NCBI RefSeq assembly: GCF_014280965.1
Contig: NZ_JACODZ010000013.1
Coordinates: 1-64,000, forward strand
Source of the DNA: Echinicola salinicaeni
Lineage (GTDB): Bacteria; Bacteroidota; Bacteroidia; Cytophagales; Cyclobacteriaceae
Direction: 5' to 3'
DNA length: 64,000 nucleotides
The notes under the pieces are model-generated. The model was not told the DNA's origin and did no database searches. It saw nothing but the letters and a program-made list of their open reading frames with translations. The position numbers and the translations under genes were made by a program. Shown one piece after another: positions 1 to 8,570 of this stretch; the first letter of the stretch is position 1; each line of letters begins with the position of its first letter.

Positions 1-755
1 TCAGGACCAACGAAAGGAAACATGCCAAGGAGGTATTGATCTGGTAGGGATATGATGGGGTGGAGTTACTTCCCCCTTTAGGGGGCTAGGGGGTGAGGGT
101 AGTTTAATCGGTTAATTGTTGAATTGTCGAATCGTGGGATTGGGGGATTGAGAATTGGGAGGGGAGTTCGGTAAGGGGGGAAAGCGTGTTGATTATTGGG
201 CTGAGGATGTAATGGTTTGTAATTCTCAGGGTAGGATAATGGGTTTGAAGGGAGTCTGGAGGCTTGTCTGCTGCCAAGCAGGCTCCTACTATATTAAGTT
301 CCAAGTCACCGCTGTGCTAAAGACTTGAAACAACGGATTGTTTGGGCTTTATATTGTGGCTTTGGAGAGCATTTCGTTTCTTCAGGGAAAAGGTAGCAAA
401 AAAGAGGAGACGTCATGGGAACGCCTAGGGAAGGTTCAAATTTTATCTCTATTTATACTATTGTATTGTAGATAGCTAAATAGTAATGGTTAGGAACCCT
501 AAAGGGAGACAATCAAAAGATCGTTTTAGCGTCAGGAGAGATTTGGAGGAGGAAGTAAGAAATAAGTAAAAAACGATATTCCTCGACTGTCACTGTGGGC
601 GAACAGGTTCGGCGGTGCCTAGACTATGGAGTTCCAGATCACTATTGGGCGAATAAGATATCGAAATATTGCAAATTATCTATTTGTAAATCAAGTATTT
701 GTCTTTGAAATATTGGTAAAATTCGATATATTAAATCAGACAAGCCCACACCATC
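1..755. other. Non-coding left edge with low-complexity sequence
   Basis: I see no convincing gene here. Around 72-85 there is a short palindrome of five C, TTTA and five G, followed by further G-runs. From about 111 to 170 the sequence is built of degenerate GATTG/AATTG words, a simple repeat. The last 100 bases are AT-rich and should hold the promoter of the flavin oxidoreductase that starts at 756, but I cannot place its boxes with confidence. Confidence 0.5.
111..170. repeat. Degenerate GATTG/AATTG simple repeat
   Basis: Short words of the form AATTGT, AATCG and GATTG follow one another for about 60 bases without spacers. This is seen directly. It is non-coding and is probably a slippage-prone low-complexity stretch; no function is implied. 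Confidence 0.4.
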
Positions 756-2141
756 ATGTCTACACAAAAGATTAATGCTACTTTAATTGAAAATCTTACC
801 AAACAGGTTAGGGGAACAATAACGCTACCGGAAGACCCGGATTATAATGAAGAACGGAAGGTGTATAATGCAATGATTGACAAGCGCCCAGGAATGCTTG
901 TTAAATGTGTGGATGTGGCTGATGTGATTGCATGCGTGAATTTTGGCAGAGAAAACAATCTATTAATCGCGATTAGAGGTGGTGGCCACAATGGTGGAGG
1001 ATTGGGTATTTGTGATGGTGGAATGGTGATCGATTTATCAGGGATCAAGTTTGTCCATGTAAATACCTCCAATAATACCGTTCGGGTGGGTGGAGGAAAC
1101 CTTTGGGGAGAAGTGGACCATGCAACACATGCATTTGGACTTGCTATTCCAGCAGGAATTATCTCTACCACCGGAGTTGGAGGATTAACACTTGGAGGAG
1201 GAATTGGTTACCTGGCAAGAAAGTATGGTCTTACCATAGACAACTTGTTAGAAGCTGATATGGTATTGGCTGATGGTTCCTTTGTAACGGTAAACGCTAA
1301 ACAACATACGGATTTATTCTGGGCCATTCGAGGAGGTGGTGGTAATTTTGGAATCATTACCTCTTTTAAATTTCAAGCTCATAAGGTAAAGACTGTTTTT
1401 GGAGGTCCTACTTTGTGGCCTATTGAAAAAACAGATGAAATAATGAAATGGTACCAAGATTTCATCAATAAGGCCCCCGATGAATTAAATGGATTTATCG
1501 CCACTTTGGAAATTCCCGGTCCTCCATTCCCTGAGGCATTGCATCATAAGCAATTCTGTGGAATAGTGTGGTGCTATATTGGGGACATGGATAAAGCTAA
1601 AGAAATTTTCAAGCCTATCCTTGCTCAAAATCCTATATTTGAACACCTAGGAGAAATGCCATACCCTTCTATACAGACATTATTTGATGGATTGTTTCCC
1701 CCCGGACTTCAGTGGTATTGGCGTGCTGACTTTTTTAATGAATTAGGACCAGAAGTAAGAAAACAACATTTCAAATTTGGTTCTACCATACCCACTCCGC
1801 TTTCTCAAATGCATTTATACCCACTCAGTGGAGCAGCTAGTAGAGTGGGCGCAGAGGACACTCCTTGGGCTTATCGTGATGCCAAATATGCAGGGGTTAT
1901 TGTAGGTGTGGATCCAGATCCAGCAAACTCCAATAAGATTACGAAATGGTGTAAGGATTATTGGGAAGCCTTGCATTCCTATTCATCAGGAGGAGCTTAT
2001 TCTAATTTTATGATGGACGAAGGCCAGGAACGTGTGCAAGCAAGCTATAAGCATAATTATAGCCGTTTGGCCCAAATAAAAAAGCAATACGATCCTGAAA
2101 ATCTTTTTAGTGTGAATCAAAATATTAAACCAGCCATTTAA
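756..2141 (+). CDS. FAD-binding oxidoreductase, berberine-bridge-enzyme type
   Basis: A 461-residue flavoprotein of the PCMH/VAO family with a C-terminal BBE domain. The N-terminal FAD domain carries RGGGHNGGG at about residues 74-82, where His78 is the expected covalent attachment site of FAD. GGGIGYLARKYG and RGGGGNFGI, two further FAD-binding stretches, follow. The position that holds a second flavin-linking cysteine in bicovalent members appears to be non-cysteine, so single covalent attachment is likely. The C-terminus has the BBE signature Y-x-RL...YDPxNLF. Such enzymes oxidise alcohols, sugars or secondary metabolites with oxygen. The substrate cannot be read from the sequence. No signal peptide is seen. 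It is monocistronic in this context. Confidence 0.85.
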   Translation: MSTQKINATLIENLTKQVRGTITLPEDPDYNEERKVYNAMIDKRPGMLVKCVDVADVIACVNFGRENNLLIAIRGGGHNGGGLGICDGGMVIDLSGIKFVHVNTSNNTVRVGGGNLWGEVDHATHAFGLAIPAGIISTTGVGGLTLGGGIGYLARKYGLTIDNLLEADMVLADGSFVTVNAKQHTDLFWAIRGGGGNFGIITSFKFQAHKVKTVFGGPTLWPIEKTDEIMKWYQDFINKAPDELNGFIATLEIPGPPFPEALHHKQFCGIVWCYIGDMDKAKEIFKPILAQNPIFEHLGEMPYPSIQTLFDGLFPPGLQWYWRADFFNELGPEVRKQHFKFGSTIPTPLSQMHLYPLSGAASRVGAEDTPWAYRDAKYAGVIVGVDPDPANSNKITKWCKDYWEALHSYSSGGAYSNFMMDEGQERVQASYKHNYSRLAQIKKQYDPENLFSVNQNIKPAI

Positions 2142-2288
2142 AATAACTGATTGATAAAATCAGGTCTTTATCTCAACAAATCAGGGAATTGTGTTCCCCA
2201 GCAATGCCACATTAATGTATTTCACCCTTGTTTTATAATTTGCCCAAGAAGATTTTAATATAGGATTAAAAAATACTGATGTATAGTC

Positions 2289-2392
2289 TGTGTGCCCACA
2301 TCACTGCGATTGTAGTCATAGCGAAGAGAAGTAATCTCGTCGTACGCGCAAGTTGGGTACTTCGAGATCACTTTGCTTCACACTTGATGAGG
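2289..2392. repeat. Intergenic repeat-like element with imperfect hairpin
   Basis: Within the 318-base gap after the oxidoreductase lies a stretch with GAAGTAATCTCG on the left and CGAGATCACTTTGCTTC on the right, which can pair imperfectly. Its wording resembles the dispersed 'GAAGCAATCTCG...CGAGATTGCTTC' intergenic elements common in Bacteroidota genomes. That resemblance is from memory and the copy looks degraded. The rest of the gap (2142-2459) shows nothing else. Confidence 0.4.
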
Positions 2393-2459
2393 TATTCAGA
2401 GTTATGAGGAAGTCTCCTTAAACTACAATAATACATCCAAGATTTTGGGGTTGGATGAA

Positions 2460-2978
2460 TTATTGTTTGTTAGGGTATACCTTTTCGTATTCTTTCAGCT
2501 CCTCTGCTGTTTTTTCTTGTAATTTTCGAGGAGGAAGGGATGTCCTTTCCTCTATGGCCTTATCAGCTCCATCGAAAAATGAATTGTTCCCTTTCCTATC
2601 TTTTACAATATGGAAGGCATCATAGAGTTGTCCAGTGGCCGTATGGGCCCTATAGCTCAGCTTTTCGTTATCTATAGTAACGAATTGGTAAAGTTGGGTT
2701 TCCGATGCAGCTCGGTCCATCCATTTGTCCATTGTCAGTTCGTACATTTTCGGACCACTGACCGAGACCACATAAACCGGACCTTTTCCCTTAACAGGTT
2801 TTCCTGAAACGCCTGTGGAAATATTATGCCCACGCCCATAGGTGTGGTCATGCCCCTGTAAAACAAGATCTACCCCATATGCTTCAAATAGGGGTTGAAA
2901 AGTCTCCCTGAATTCCCGGTTATCTCTTCCGGAGCGTCCCCATTTTTTATGAGGACCAAAAGTTCTTGGTCTGGTTGT
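2460..2978 (-). pseudogene. Truncated calcineurin-like metallophosphoesterase (C-terminal remnant)
   Basis: The reverse strand stays open from two adjacent stop codons at 2979-2984 down to 2460, about 172 codons. It reads like the C-terminal part of a purple-acid-phosphatase-type metallophosphoesterase: a stretch ending ...RDNREFRE, then VDLVLQGHDHTYGRGHN (the GHxHxY metal-binding signature), then VYVVSVSGPKMY. The N-terminal metal ligands (GDxxY, GNHD) are absent and there is no usable start codon near the 5' end. I therefore call it a broken gene. The left end is intact, ending with TAA next to a low-complexity lysine-rich tail. Confidence 0.7.
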
Positions 2979-3103
2979 TCATCAAATGGCATGGAAGGGC
3001 GGTTTGTTCCATCAAATAAAGTGGATATTATTATAAATTATTACGTTTTTTAGGTTAAGAATTTATTAATGAAATTATTCGATCAATTTAGTCATGACTG
3101 GAT

Positions 3104-3290
3104 ATAGGAGATCGTAACGACTATTATGGGAAAGTGAAGAACTTGGAAAAGTGGGGAGAGAAAGGAATTGCCATCCATTGGTCCAAGGACTGTCTATGTC
3201 TGAAAATAGATGGTATTCAGTGATTCCCATTGTTCTCGGACGAAAAATTGGTCAAAAGTACGGTGAAAACTGAATTGAATTATAAATAAA
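3104..3290 (+). other. Possible coding remnants, unidentified
   Basis: Between the phosphoesterase remnant and the NTF2-like gene, two forward-strand stretches in different frames have protein-like composition. One contains KWGEKGIAIHWSKD and ends at a TGA near 3221. A second ends with a TAA just before the next ATG. Neither has a recognisable start and I cannot assign a family. They may be pieces of one decayed gene. Confidence 0.2.
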
Positions 3291-3291
3291 A

Positions 3292-3672
3292 ATGGATAAA
3301 AGAACTAAAATAGCTCGCCAATATATCGAATTTCTAGAAAAAGGAGATTCAGATAAAATCATTTCATTATTTGCTGAAAATGGTACCGTAGAGTCTCCTT
3401 TGTATGGGAAAATGAAAGCTGCTGAATTTTACAAAACACTGTTTTCTGATACTATTCTTTCAGTATTGGAGCTGAAGGGCATTTTTTCGGAGAAGGCTTC
3501 CAATAACCTTGCCTTGTATTTTAATTACAAATGGACATTGAAAAATAATGAGCTTGCTGATTTTGACGTGGTTGATATAATAGAATTTAATCGATCGGAT
3601 GAGATCAAGTTTTTAAAGATTATATATGATACGGTAAAAAGCAGGGAGATAATGAACAAAATAAGGGACTGA
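3292..3672 (+). CDS. NTF2-like / SnoaL-like small protein
   Basis: A 126-residue protein with the alpha+beta cone layout of the NTF2/SnoaL superfamily. An N-terminal helix (ARQYIEFLEKGD) is followed by the typical LFAENGTVESPLYG stretch (residues about 24-40), a helix (FYKTLF) and three long beta-strands, the last reading IIEFNRSDEIKFLKIIYD. Members range from polyketide cyclases and steroid isomerases to ligand-binding proteins. No catalytic residues can be singled out, so the role is unknown. No signal peptide, hence cytoplasmic. It stands alone between decayed sequence and the metal-related group. Confidence 0.7.
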   Translation: MDKRTKIARQYIEFLEKGDSDKIISLFAENGTVESPLYGKMKAAEFYKTLFSDTILSVLELKGIFSEKASNNLALYFNYKWTLKNNELADFDVVDIIEFNRSDEIKFLKIIYDTVKSREIMNKIRD

Positions 3673-4048
3673 TCTGTGAATTAAAGTTAGTACGGATTTA
3701 TTGCCTTTAAAATATTGAGGCTGTTAACTCATTTCATGAATTTATATATTGGATGGGCGAGTAGGTTACTTCCTGGTACTGTTTATAGTATTTATAATAA
3801 CAGTTATGCTGAAAGAATTATACTTTTAGGGTCTGGTAGTATCAAAGAGCAGAGCTAGAGGGAATGCCGAGGAGATGTTTCGACAAGGCTTATATTTTTT
3901 TTGGTGGTATTTCGAACAGGATATATTTAATAGGAACAGGCAGTTATTATAATATCTATATTTAGAAATATTCCAATTTTTATTAAATTAAATAGTATCC
4001 TTTTTGGGCTCTTGGCGTCTACTTGTTGAAACAAAAATTTAGAAAATT
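3673..4048. other. Intergenic, AT-rich
   Basis: A 376-base gap upstream of the cysteine-rich miniprotein. I see no gene. Any promoter for the miniprotein and the following sigma factor should lie in its right half, which is strongly AT-rich with an imperfect palindrome of AATATCTATATTTAGAAATATT near 3950-3972. Confidence 0.4.
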
Positions 4049-4168
4049 ATGGAAACTTGTAAATGCACCAATTGTGATTGCCAAAAATGTAACTGTGTCA
4101 ATTGTTTGGAAAGCAATTGCCCTTGTGAAAAATGCGATTGTCAAAAATGTAGTTGTTGTCAATCTTAA
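4049..4168 (+). CDS. Cysteine-rich metallothionein-like miniprotein
   Basis: A 39-residue reading frame from ATG to TAA with 14 cysteines, at residues 4, 6, 9, 11, 14, 16, 19, 24, 26, 29, 31, 34, 36 and 37. The pattern is a repeated CxCxxCxC and includes CDCQKC twice. No hydrophobic segment is present. Such a density of CxC and CxxC motifs is characteristic of metallothioneins that bind soft metals (Cu(I), Zn(II), Cd(II)) as thiolate clusters. The family match itself is inferred. It ends 25 bases before the SigZ-like sigma factor and is probably co-transcribed with it. The reverse strand has no competing gene. The repetitive codons are consistent with growth by duplication of a CxCxxC unit. 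Confidence 0.7.
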   Translation: METCKCTNCDCQKCNCVNCLESNCPCEKCDCQKCSCCQS

Positions 4169-4193
4169 ATGGAAAGGCTTAACCTAATCTACC

Positions 4194-4724
4194 ATGGAAA
4201 CAACATCCCGTGCAATAGTGGAAAAATATGGCGAGCAGCTTTATTTTTTTATCCTGAAAAAGGTGAAGAACAAGGATATCTCCAATGATGTTTTCCAGAA
4301 CACCATATTAAAAATCCATACGCATATAGACCAGGTAAAAAAGCCCGAGAAGATCAAGTCATGGATTTTTCAAATTGCAAGAAATGAAACCATGGACCAT
4401 TTCAGAGAACGTTCCCTATTATCTGAAGAGCATATCAGTAACCTTTCAAATACCCAAGGTTCATCGGAGAAATTCTGCTGTTTTGACAGGTTTATAGAAG
4501 AGCTACCCGAAAATTATAGGGTATGCATAGAAAAGGTGTACTTGGAAGGAATGAAGCAGCAGGAGGCAGCTCTTCACTTAGGGATGTCACTAGCCAATCT
4601 AAAAGCTAGGGTCAGGCGGGCGAAAAATATTCTAAAGCAACGGTTCAGGGAATGTTGTAAATACAGTTTGGACGATAGAGGAATGTTGGTCGGAGAACCT
4701 GACTGTTCCTATTGTGCAGGTTAG
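4194..4724 (+). CDS. sigZ: ECF sigma factor, SigZ-like, with cysteine-bearing C-terminus
   Basis: A 176-residue ECF sigma factor. Region 2 spans about residues 8-75 (DVFQNTILKIH, SWIFQIARNETMDHFR) and region 4 about residues 100-150 (LPENYRVCIEKVYLEGMKQQEAALHLGMSLANLKARVRRAK). Cysteines stand at 95-96, 111, 154-155, 171 and 174; the last four form a CC...C-x-x-C tail after region 4. CorE-type ECF factors sense metals directly through a C-terminal cysteine-rich domain instead of an anti-sigma factor. No anti-sigma gene is adjacent here, so the same mode is a reasonable inference. The cysteine-rich miniprotein upstream would be a natural partner. A bidirectional terminator follows. Confidence 0.75.
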   Translation: METTSRAIVEKYGEQLYFFILKKVKNKDISNDVFQNTILKIHTHIDQVKKPEKIKSWIFQIARNETMDHFRERSLLSEEHISNLSNTQGSSEKFCCFDRFIEELPENYRVCIEKVYLEGMKQQEAALHLGMSLANLKARVRRAKNILKQRFRECCKYSLDDRGMLVGEPDCSYCAG

Positions 4725-4771
4725 GTCAAAATGAATAAATTGATCCTTTTTTGAATCAATGAACCATAAAT

Positions 4772-4806
4772 AAAGGCCTGTCAACAAGATCATGACAGGC
4801 CTTTTG
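4772..4806. terminator. Bidirectional intrinsic terminator
   Basis: AAAGGCCTGTCA and TGACAGGCCTTTT form a perfect 12-bp stem with a 9-base loop, A-run on one side and T-run on the other. It sits between the convergent sigma factor and TonB-dependent receptor genes and can serve both. Confidence 0.85.
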
Positions 4807-4826
4807 TTCAATTAATAAAATTCCTT

Positions 4827-6995
4827 TTAAAGGCTGAGTTTAAAGCCCCCATTAATTACAAAACCGTCCACTGGGGCATAAATATCCCTGAACTGAGGAT
4901 CGTCAATATTTCCTGTGAAGATCGTGTCAAACCTGGTCTGACGGGTATCCAACATGTTTTCAAAATTCAGAAAAAGGGAAAAATGCTTGCCTAATTTTTT
5001 CTCAGACATGATTCCCATAATCCAATAGGATTTTCCGGTCTTTCCATCAGAAAGTTTTTGAGGGCTGAAATAATAAGCCTCCAGTCCAATCCAGAAGTCC
5101 CCATGTTTTTCATACATCAATACATTATTCAGTCGGTGCTTGGCCACCAAAGGGTACTCCGTGGTTTCATTTCCATAATGCTCATTTACATCTGCAAAGG
5201 TATAGCCCAAGAACAGTTTGAAATCATGGTAAGTCCATTTCATATTGGCTTCCAAACCATGGGTGTTGATATAACCATTCGGTTGGGTAAATTCATACAT
5301 CTCCTCATTGTTCCTAACCAATATCATTGGATCATCGATCTGTGTGTAGAACAGAAGGGCATTGGTGCTTAGGCTTAATTCTCCGGAAATAGGCCATTTA
5401 TAGTTGACATCCAGATTAATCCCAGTAGAGCGCTCAGCCTTAGTCTTGGAAACATCTATGGGGAGAATATTTTGAAAGTGAAGTCGCTCGGTATCCTCGG
5501 TAAATTGGGTAGGTGTTTTATATCCAAGTCCTCCTCCTGTTCTGAAAGTAATCCTTTCATTGGGTTCGAACATCAATGAAAAGCGTGGCAGCAGATAAGC
5601 CCCGTATTGGCTTTGGTAATCTCCTCTCAATCCTGTTTCCAGTGCCCATTGCGTGGCCATATTCCAAGTGTTTTGAACAAATACTCCAGTAGTATAATTT
5701 GAAAAGCTAAGATCCTGTCCGGGATCTCCATGCCTTTGGTCAAAATTTTCCGTCCATAGGTTAGCTCCCAAGATCCATTCTACCTTTTCTCCATAGGTAG
5801 CGTAATTAAGTTCTGAAAAGGTAGAAACCTGCTTTCCTCCAAAGGTATAGTCAGGAATGGCAATGGACCTTTCGAAGAAACTTATACTGTTTTTCAGCTG
5901 GATACGTGAATGGTCAGAAAACCGATGAGTAGCATCAAACTGAGTGGACAATCGGTCAGTATTGTTCTTCTCAAAATAACCGGTGTTGCTGTCCCCTTTC
6001 ACATAATCCATGTTTCCTCCCAAACGATCTTCGGTAACAAAGTTAAAACCCAAGTTTATATCCGTTTCCTTGTCAATATACAGGAAGAGCCGTGGGTTTA
6101 CCGTATACCGTTCAAAATTAGGGATGGCAGTCAGCCCAATACCAGCAGGGTCATAGGCGGTTCCCTTATTGTATGAAGCAAATACAGTGGTCCCTATTTT
6201 GCCATATTTTTCTGCATAAAAACCACTGACATCCAGCCCCAGTGCTGAGGTTCCGTTAACCATAAAATTGAGTTGCCGGTCTTCTTCGGGAGTTCTAGAA
6301 ACCAAGTTCACCAAGCCTGCAATAGCCCCGCCACCATAGAGGGTAGAAGAAGCCCCCTTGATCACTTCTACCTGCTTCAGGTCCAAAGGAGCGATCTGCA
6401 TCAGGCTTAAGCCTCCGGAATAGCCTGAATATAAGGGAAGTCCATCCCTTAATAATTGGGTGTATTTTCCATCAAGCCCTTGGATGCGGATGCTGGAATT
6501 ATAACTGGTCGCCGAGGTCTGCTGGGTCTGAATTCCTGTGCTTTCGTTAAGCAACATACGGATATCGCCAGGTTTCATATTTCCTTTTTCTGCCAGTTCT
6601 TCCCCGGCAATAAATTCCACCCGCGTAGGGATATCTTCTATGGTCCTGCTGCTTCTGGTGGATGTGATGACCACTTCTTCCATTTCCTCATCTGCATGGG
6701 ACATCAGAAGTGTAAATTCTTCTTGATCTTCTAAAGGAAAGGACTTTTCCAGTTTTATTGTCTGGTAACCTATATATTGGACCGATATCTCATAGGTCCC
6801 GTTGGGAATTCCATCAATTGAAACCTTTCCCTCTGCATTGGTTGCAGCTCCTTTTTCCAACTGTGGAATAAAGACCGACACGCCCAATAAGGGTTTCTTT
6901 GATTCCCTGTCCTTTATGGTTGCTGTAAAAGTATTCTGGGCCATAGCCGTACCCAATAGGCATAGCAATAGCATTCCTGTGATAATGTATTTCAC
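4827..6995 (-). CDS. TonB-dependent outer-membrane receptor
   Basis: A 722-residue receptor. It has a signal peptide (residues 1-19, ending AMAQ) and a carboxypeptidase-regulatory-like beta-sandwich of about 90 residues (SVFIPQLEKGA...GTYEISVQYIGYQ). Then come a plug domain (IEDIPTRVEFI, GLDGKYTQLLRDGLPLY, VEVIKGASSTLYGGGAIAG, about residues 115-235) and a barrel ending in hydrophobic SL. The size and the VEVIKG plug signature fit siderophore, cobalamin or metal receptors rather than SusC proteins, which are about 1000 residues. It follows a DUF6660 gene by 73 bases on the same strand, a pairing I associate with metal (often copper) loci in Bacteroidota. The substrate is not determined by sequence. 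Confidence 0.85.
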   Translation of the reverse strand: MKYIITGMLLLCLLGTAMAQNTFTATIKDRESKKPLLGVSVFIPQLEKGAATNAEGKVSIDGIPNGTYEISVQYIGYQTIKLEKSFPLEDQEEFTLLMSHADEEMEEVVITSTRSSRTIEDIPTRVEFIAGEELAEKGNMKPGDIRMLLNESTGIQTQQTSATSYNSSIRIQGLDGKYTQLLRDGLPLYSGYSGGLSLMQIAPLDLKQVEVIKGASSTLYGGGAIAGLVNLVSRTPEEDRQLNFMVNGTSALGLDVSGFYAEKYGKIGTTVFASYNKGTAYDPAGIGLTAIPNFERYTVNPRLFLYIDKETDINLGFNFVTEDRLGGNMDYVKGDSNTGYFEKNNTDRLSTQFDATHRFSDHSRIQLKNSISFFERSIAIPDYTFGGKQVSTFSELNYATYGEKVEWILGANLWTENFDQRHGDPGQDLSFSNYTTGVFVQNTWNMATQWALETGLRGDYQSQYGAYLLPRFSLMFEPNERITFRTGGGLGYKTPTQFTEDTERLHFQNILPIDVSKTKAERSTGINLDVNYKWPISGELSLSTNALLFYTQIDDPMILVRNNEEMYEFTQPNGYINTHGLEANMKWTYHDFKLFLGYTFADVNEHYGNETTEYPLVAKHRLNNVLMYEKHGDFWIGLEAYYFSPQKLSDGKTGKSYWIMGIMSEKKLGKHFSLFLNFENMLDTRQTRFDTIFTGNIDDPQFRDIYAPVDGFVINGGFKLSL

Positions 6996-7068
6996 GGTGT
7001 TTATGAATTGTTATTTGATCGGAAAGTTTAAATGGTAATTTAAAATTACTTTTAAGTAAAAAAACAGA

Positions 7069-7380
7069 TCAGGCCTGTGGAGGTTTGAAAAGTGAATTTG
7101 TCAAGGATAAGGGTTTGAATTCAGATAGATCTCCAACAATTGTCTTGTTTATTTTCTCAACGGTTAAGGTAGGGAAATCAACTTGTTCAAATATAAGCCC
7201 AGGACAATTTCCACAGGTATAAAAAGGAGAACATAATCCTGAGCTTGGGGCAGTGCCCTGTAAGGGAGCATCATCACAACTATGCTTGGTCTGATCGGAA
7301 CAAGTGTCCATTGGAGGACAACAGGGTAATAAGGACAGACTCAACACAATAGGTAACATGATAGTTGAAATCAACTTCAT
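7069..7380 (-). CDS. DUF6660-like small exported cysteine-rich protein
   Basis: A small exported protein of 103 residues if started at the ATG at 7380. That gives a clean signal peptide (MKLISTIMLPIVLSLSLLPCC). An upstream in-frame ATG at 7413 would add 11 polar residues and is less likely. The mature part has a Cys cluster (PCCPPMDTC, HSCDD, LCSPFYTCGNC) and ends KPPQA, matching the layout of DUF6660 proteins. It lies directly upstream of the TonB-dependent receptor and is probably translated from the same mRNA. The cysteines suggest extracytoplasmic metal binding; that is inference. The start choice is moderately certain. Confidence 0.6.
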   Translation of the reverse strand: MKLISTIMLPIVLSLSLLPCCPPMDTCSDQTKHSCDDAPLQGTAPSSGLCSPFYTCGNCPGLIFEQVDFPTLTVEKINKTIVGDLSEFKPLSLTNSLFKPPQA

Positions 7381-7413
7381 GACAGGTAAGTTCCTATTGT
7401 TCTTTCTTTCCAT

Positions 7414-8570
7414 TGTTCAGATGCCTATCAACTGGCTGATTATTATTTAACCGTGATTATTTGCAAGGCAAATTTAAATATTCTGTAACATTAAAAAAAT
7501 CGTAAGGGAGGTAGCCATAAAGATAGACTTGGGCAGTTACAGGAAAACAGCACCCAATTAATGCAAAATCCCTTAGCTATAAGTTCCCTTAATGGCCTTC
7601 TAAATATAAGTTCAAAGTAATACCCTTAAGCATATGATCAAAAAGGGGGAATCACCTATTAAACGAGAATGACTGACTTGTAAGCTGGCTACTTGCTAAA
7701 AACAGTCTCTGAATGTTTTCTTCACGTTTGTCCCTCTAATGATCTTCCGACTCCTATCCCTTTTCTCGCGTTAACAGTGTCTTTATTTTTGCTAAACTCT
7801 AAGAAAACGTGGTGCTTTTTTGTGAGGTAGAGATAGGGAGGGCTATCTTTTGCTTTTAATGAACTATTCTTTCTATGGTAAACGAAATTGTTCAATATGC
7901 TTACTTGTTCCCCTAAGGTAGACTTATTGTATTTGTGAACAATCGGAAAAAGAAATCATCAATATTGTTTTACTTAAGTAGGAAGAAAGAGTACAGCTTC
8001 TTTCAATTGGGGACGACAAAGGCCCTTTAGATGGGGAATTTTGTGAATGAGTTTAGAGTTTTGTTCGATTTAATTCTAGTTTAAATGTAGTTAGTGTTTT
8101 TTTTATTGTTTTTTAAATTATTTGAAGCTAGAGATTATTTTGGCTTTAATCTATATAAAATTGGGTTTTATGTTTATTGATAATGGTTTATTTAATTAAA
8201 ATTTTTTAAGTTATAATAAATGAATTATAAATAAATATTGATAGGTAGTTCAAGGGCTTTGTTTTATTTTTTCGATGTCAGAAAAGCTCTTTTATTTTTA
8301 TATATTTCGAAATGGAATTCATGATTTTGGTAAGAAAATCATATCCCGCATTATAACAGGAGAGGTTATTGATATTAGCAGTTAATGCTTTGGTTTATAA
8401 GGTGTTGGGTCTTGATTCTTGGCATTTTGTTTATGTCTAATTGACACTAACTATTGCTTTCAGTCGTTTAAATAGGTTCTTTTTGTAATAAACCTTATTA
8501 ATGGAATCTGAGTTATTAAAATTCTGATGATAAATCATGGTAATACTTATCATATGATAACAGGCTTAAA
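7414..8570. other. Long AT-rich intergenic region
   Basis: About 1.15 kb without a supported gene. The longest plausible tiny frame is 8275-8385 (36 codons from ATG to TAA, forward), with no family signal. The right half, 8080-8270, is extremely AT-rich. The region separates divergent transcription units (DUF6660/receptor to the left, hybrid kinase to the right), so it should contain both promoters. Its length leaves room for a small RNA, but I see no stem-loop with a T-tract to support one. Confidence 0.4.

Noticed and set aside
104-304. Reverse-strand frame of 66 codons at the left edge
   Set aside because: It runs through low-complexity GATTG-type repeats and shows no domain or signal.
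842-1171. Reverse-strand frame inside the flavin oxidoreductase
   Set aside because: Mirror of the glycine-rich coding strand; proline-rich shadow without family signal.
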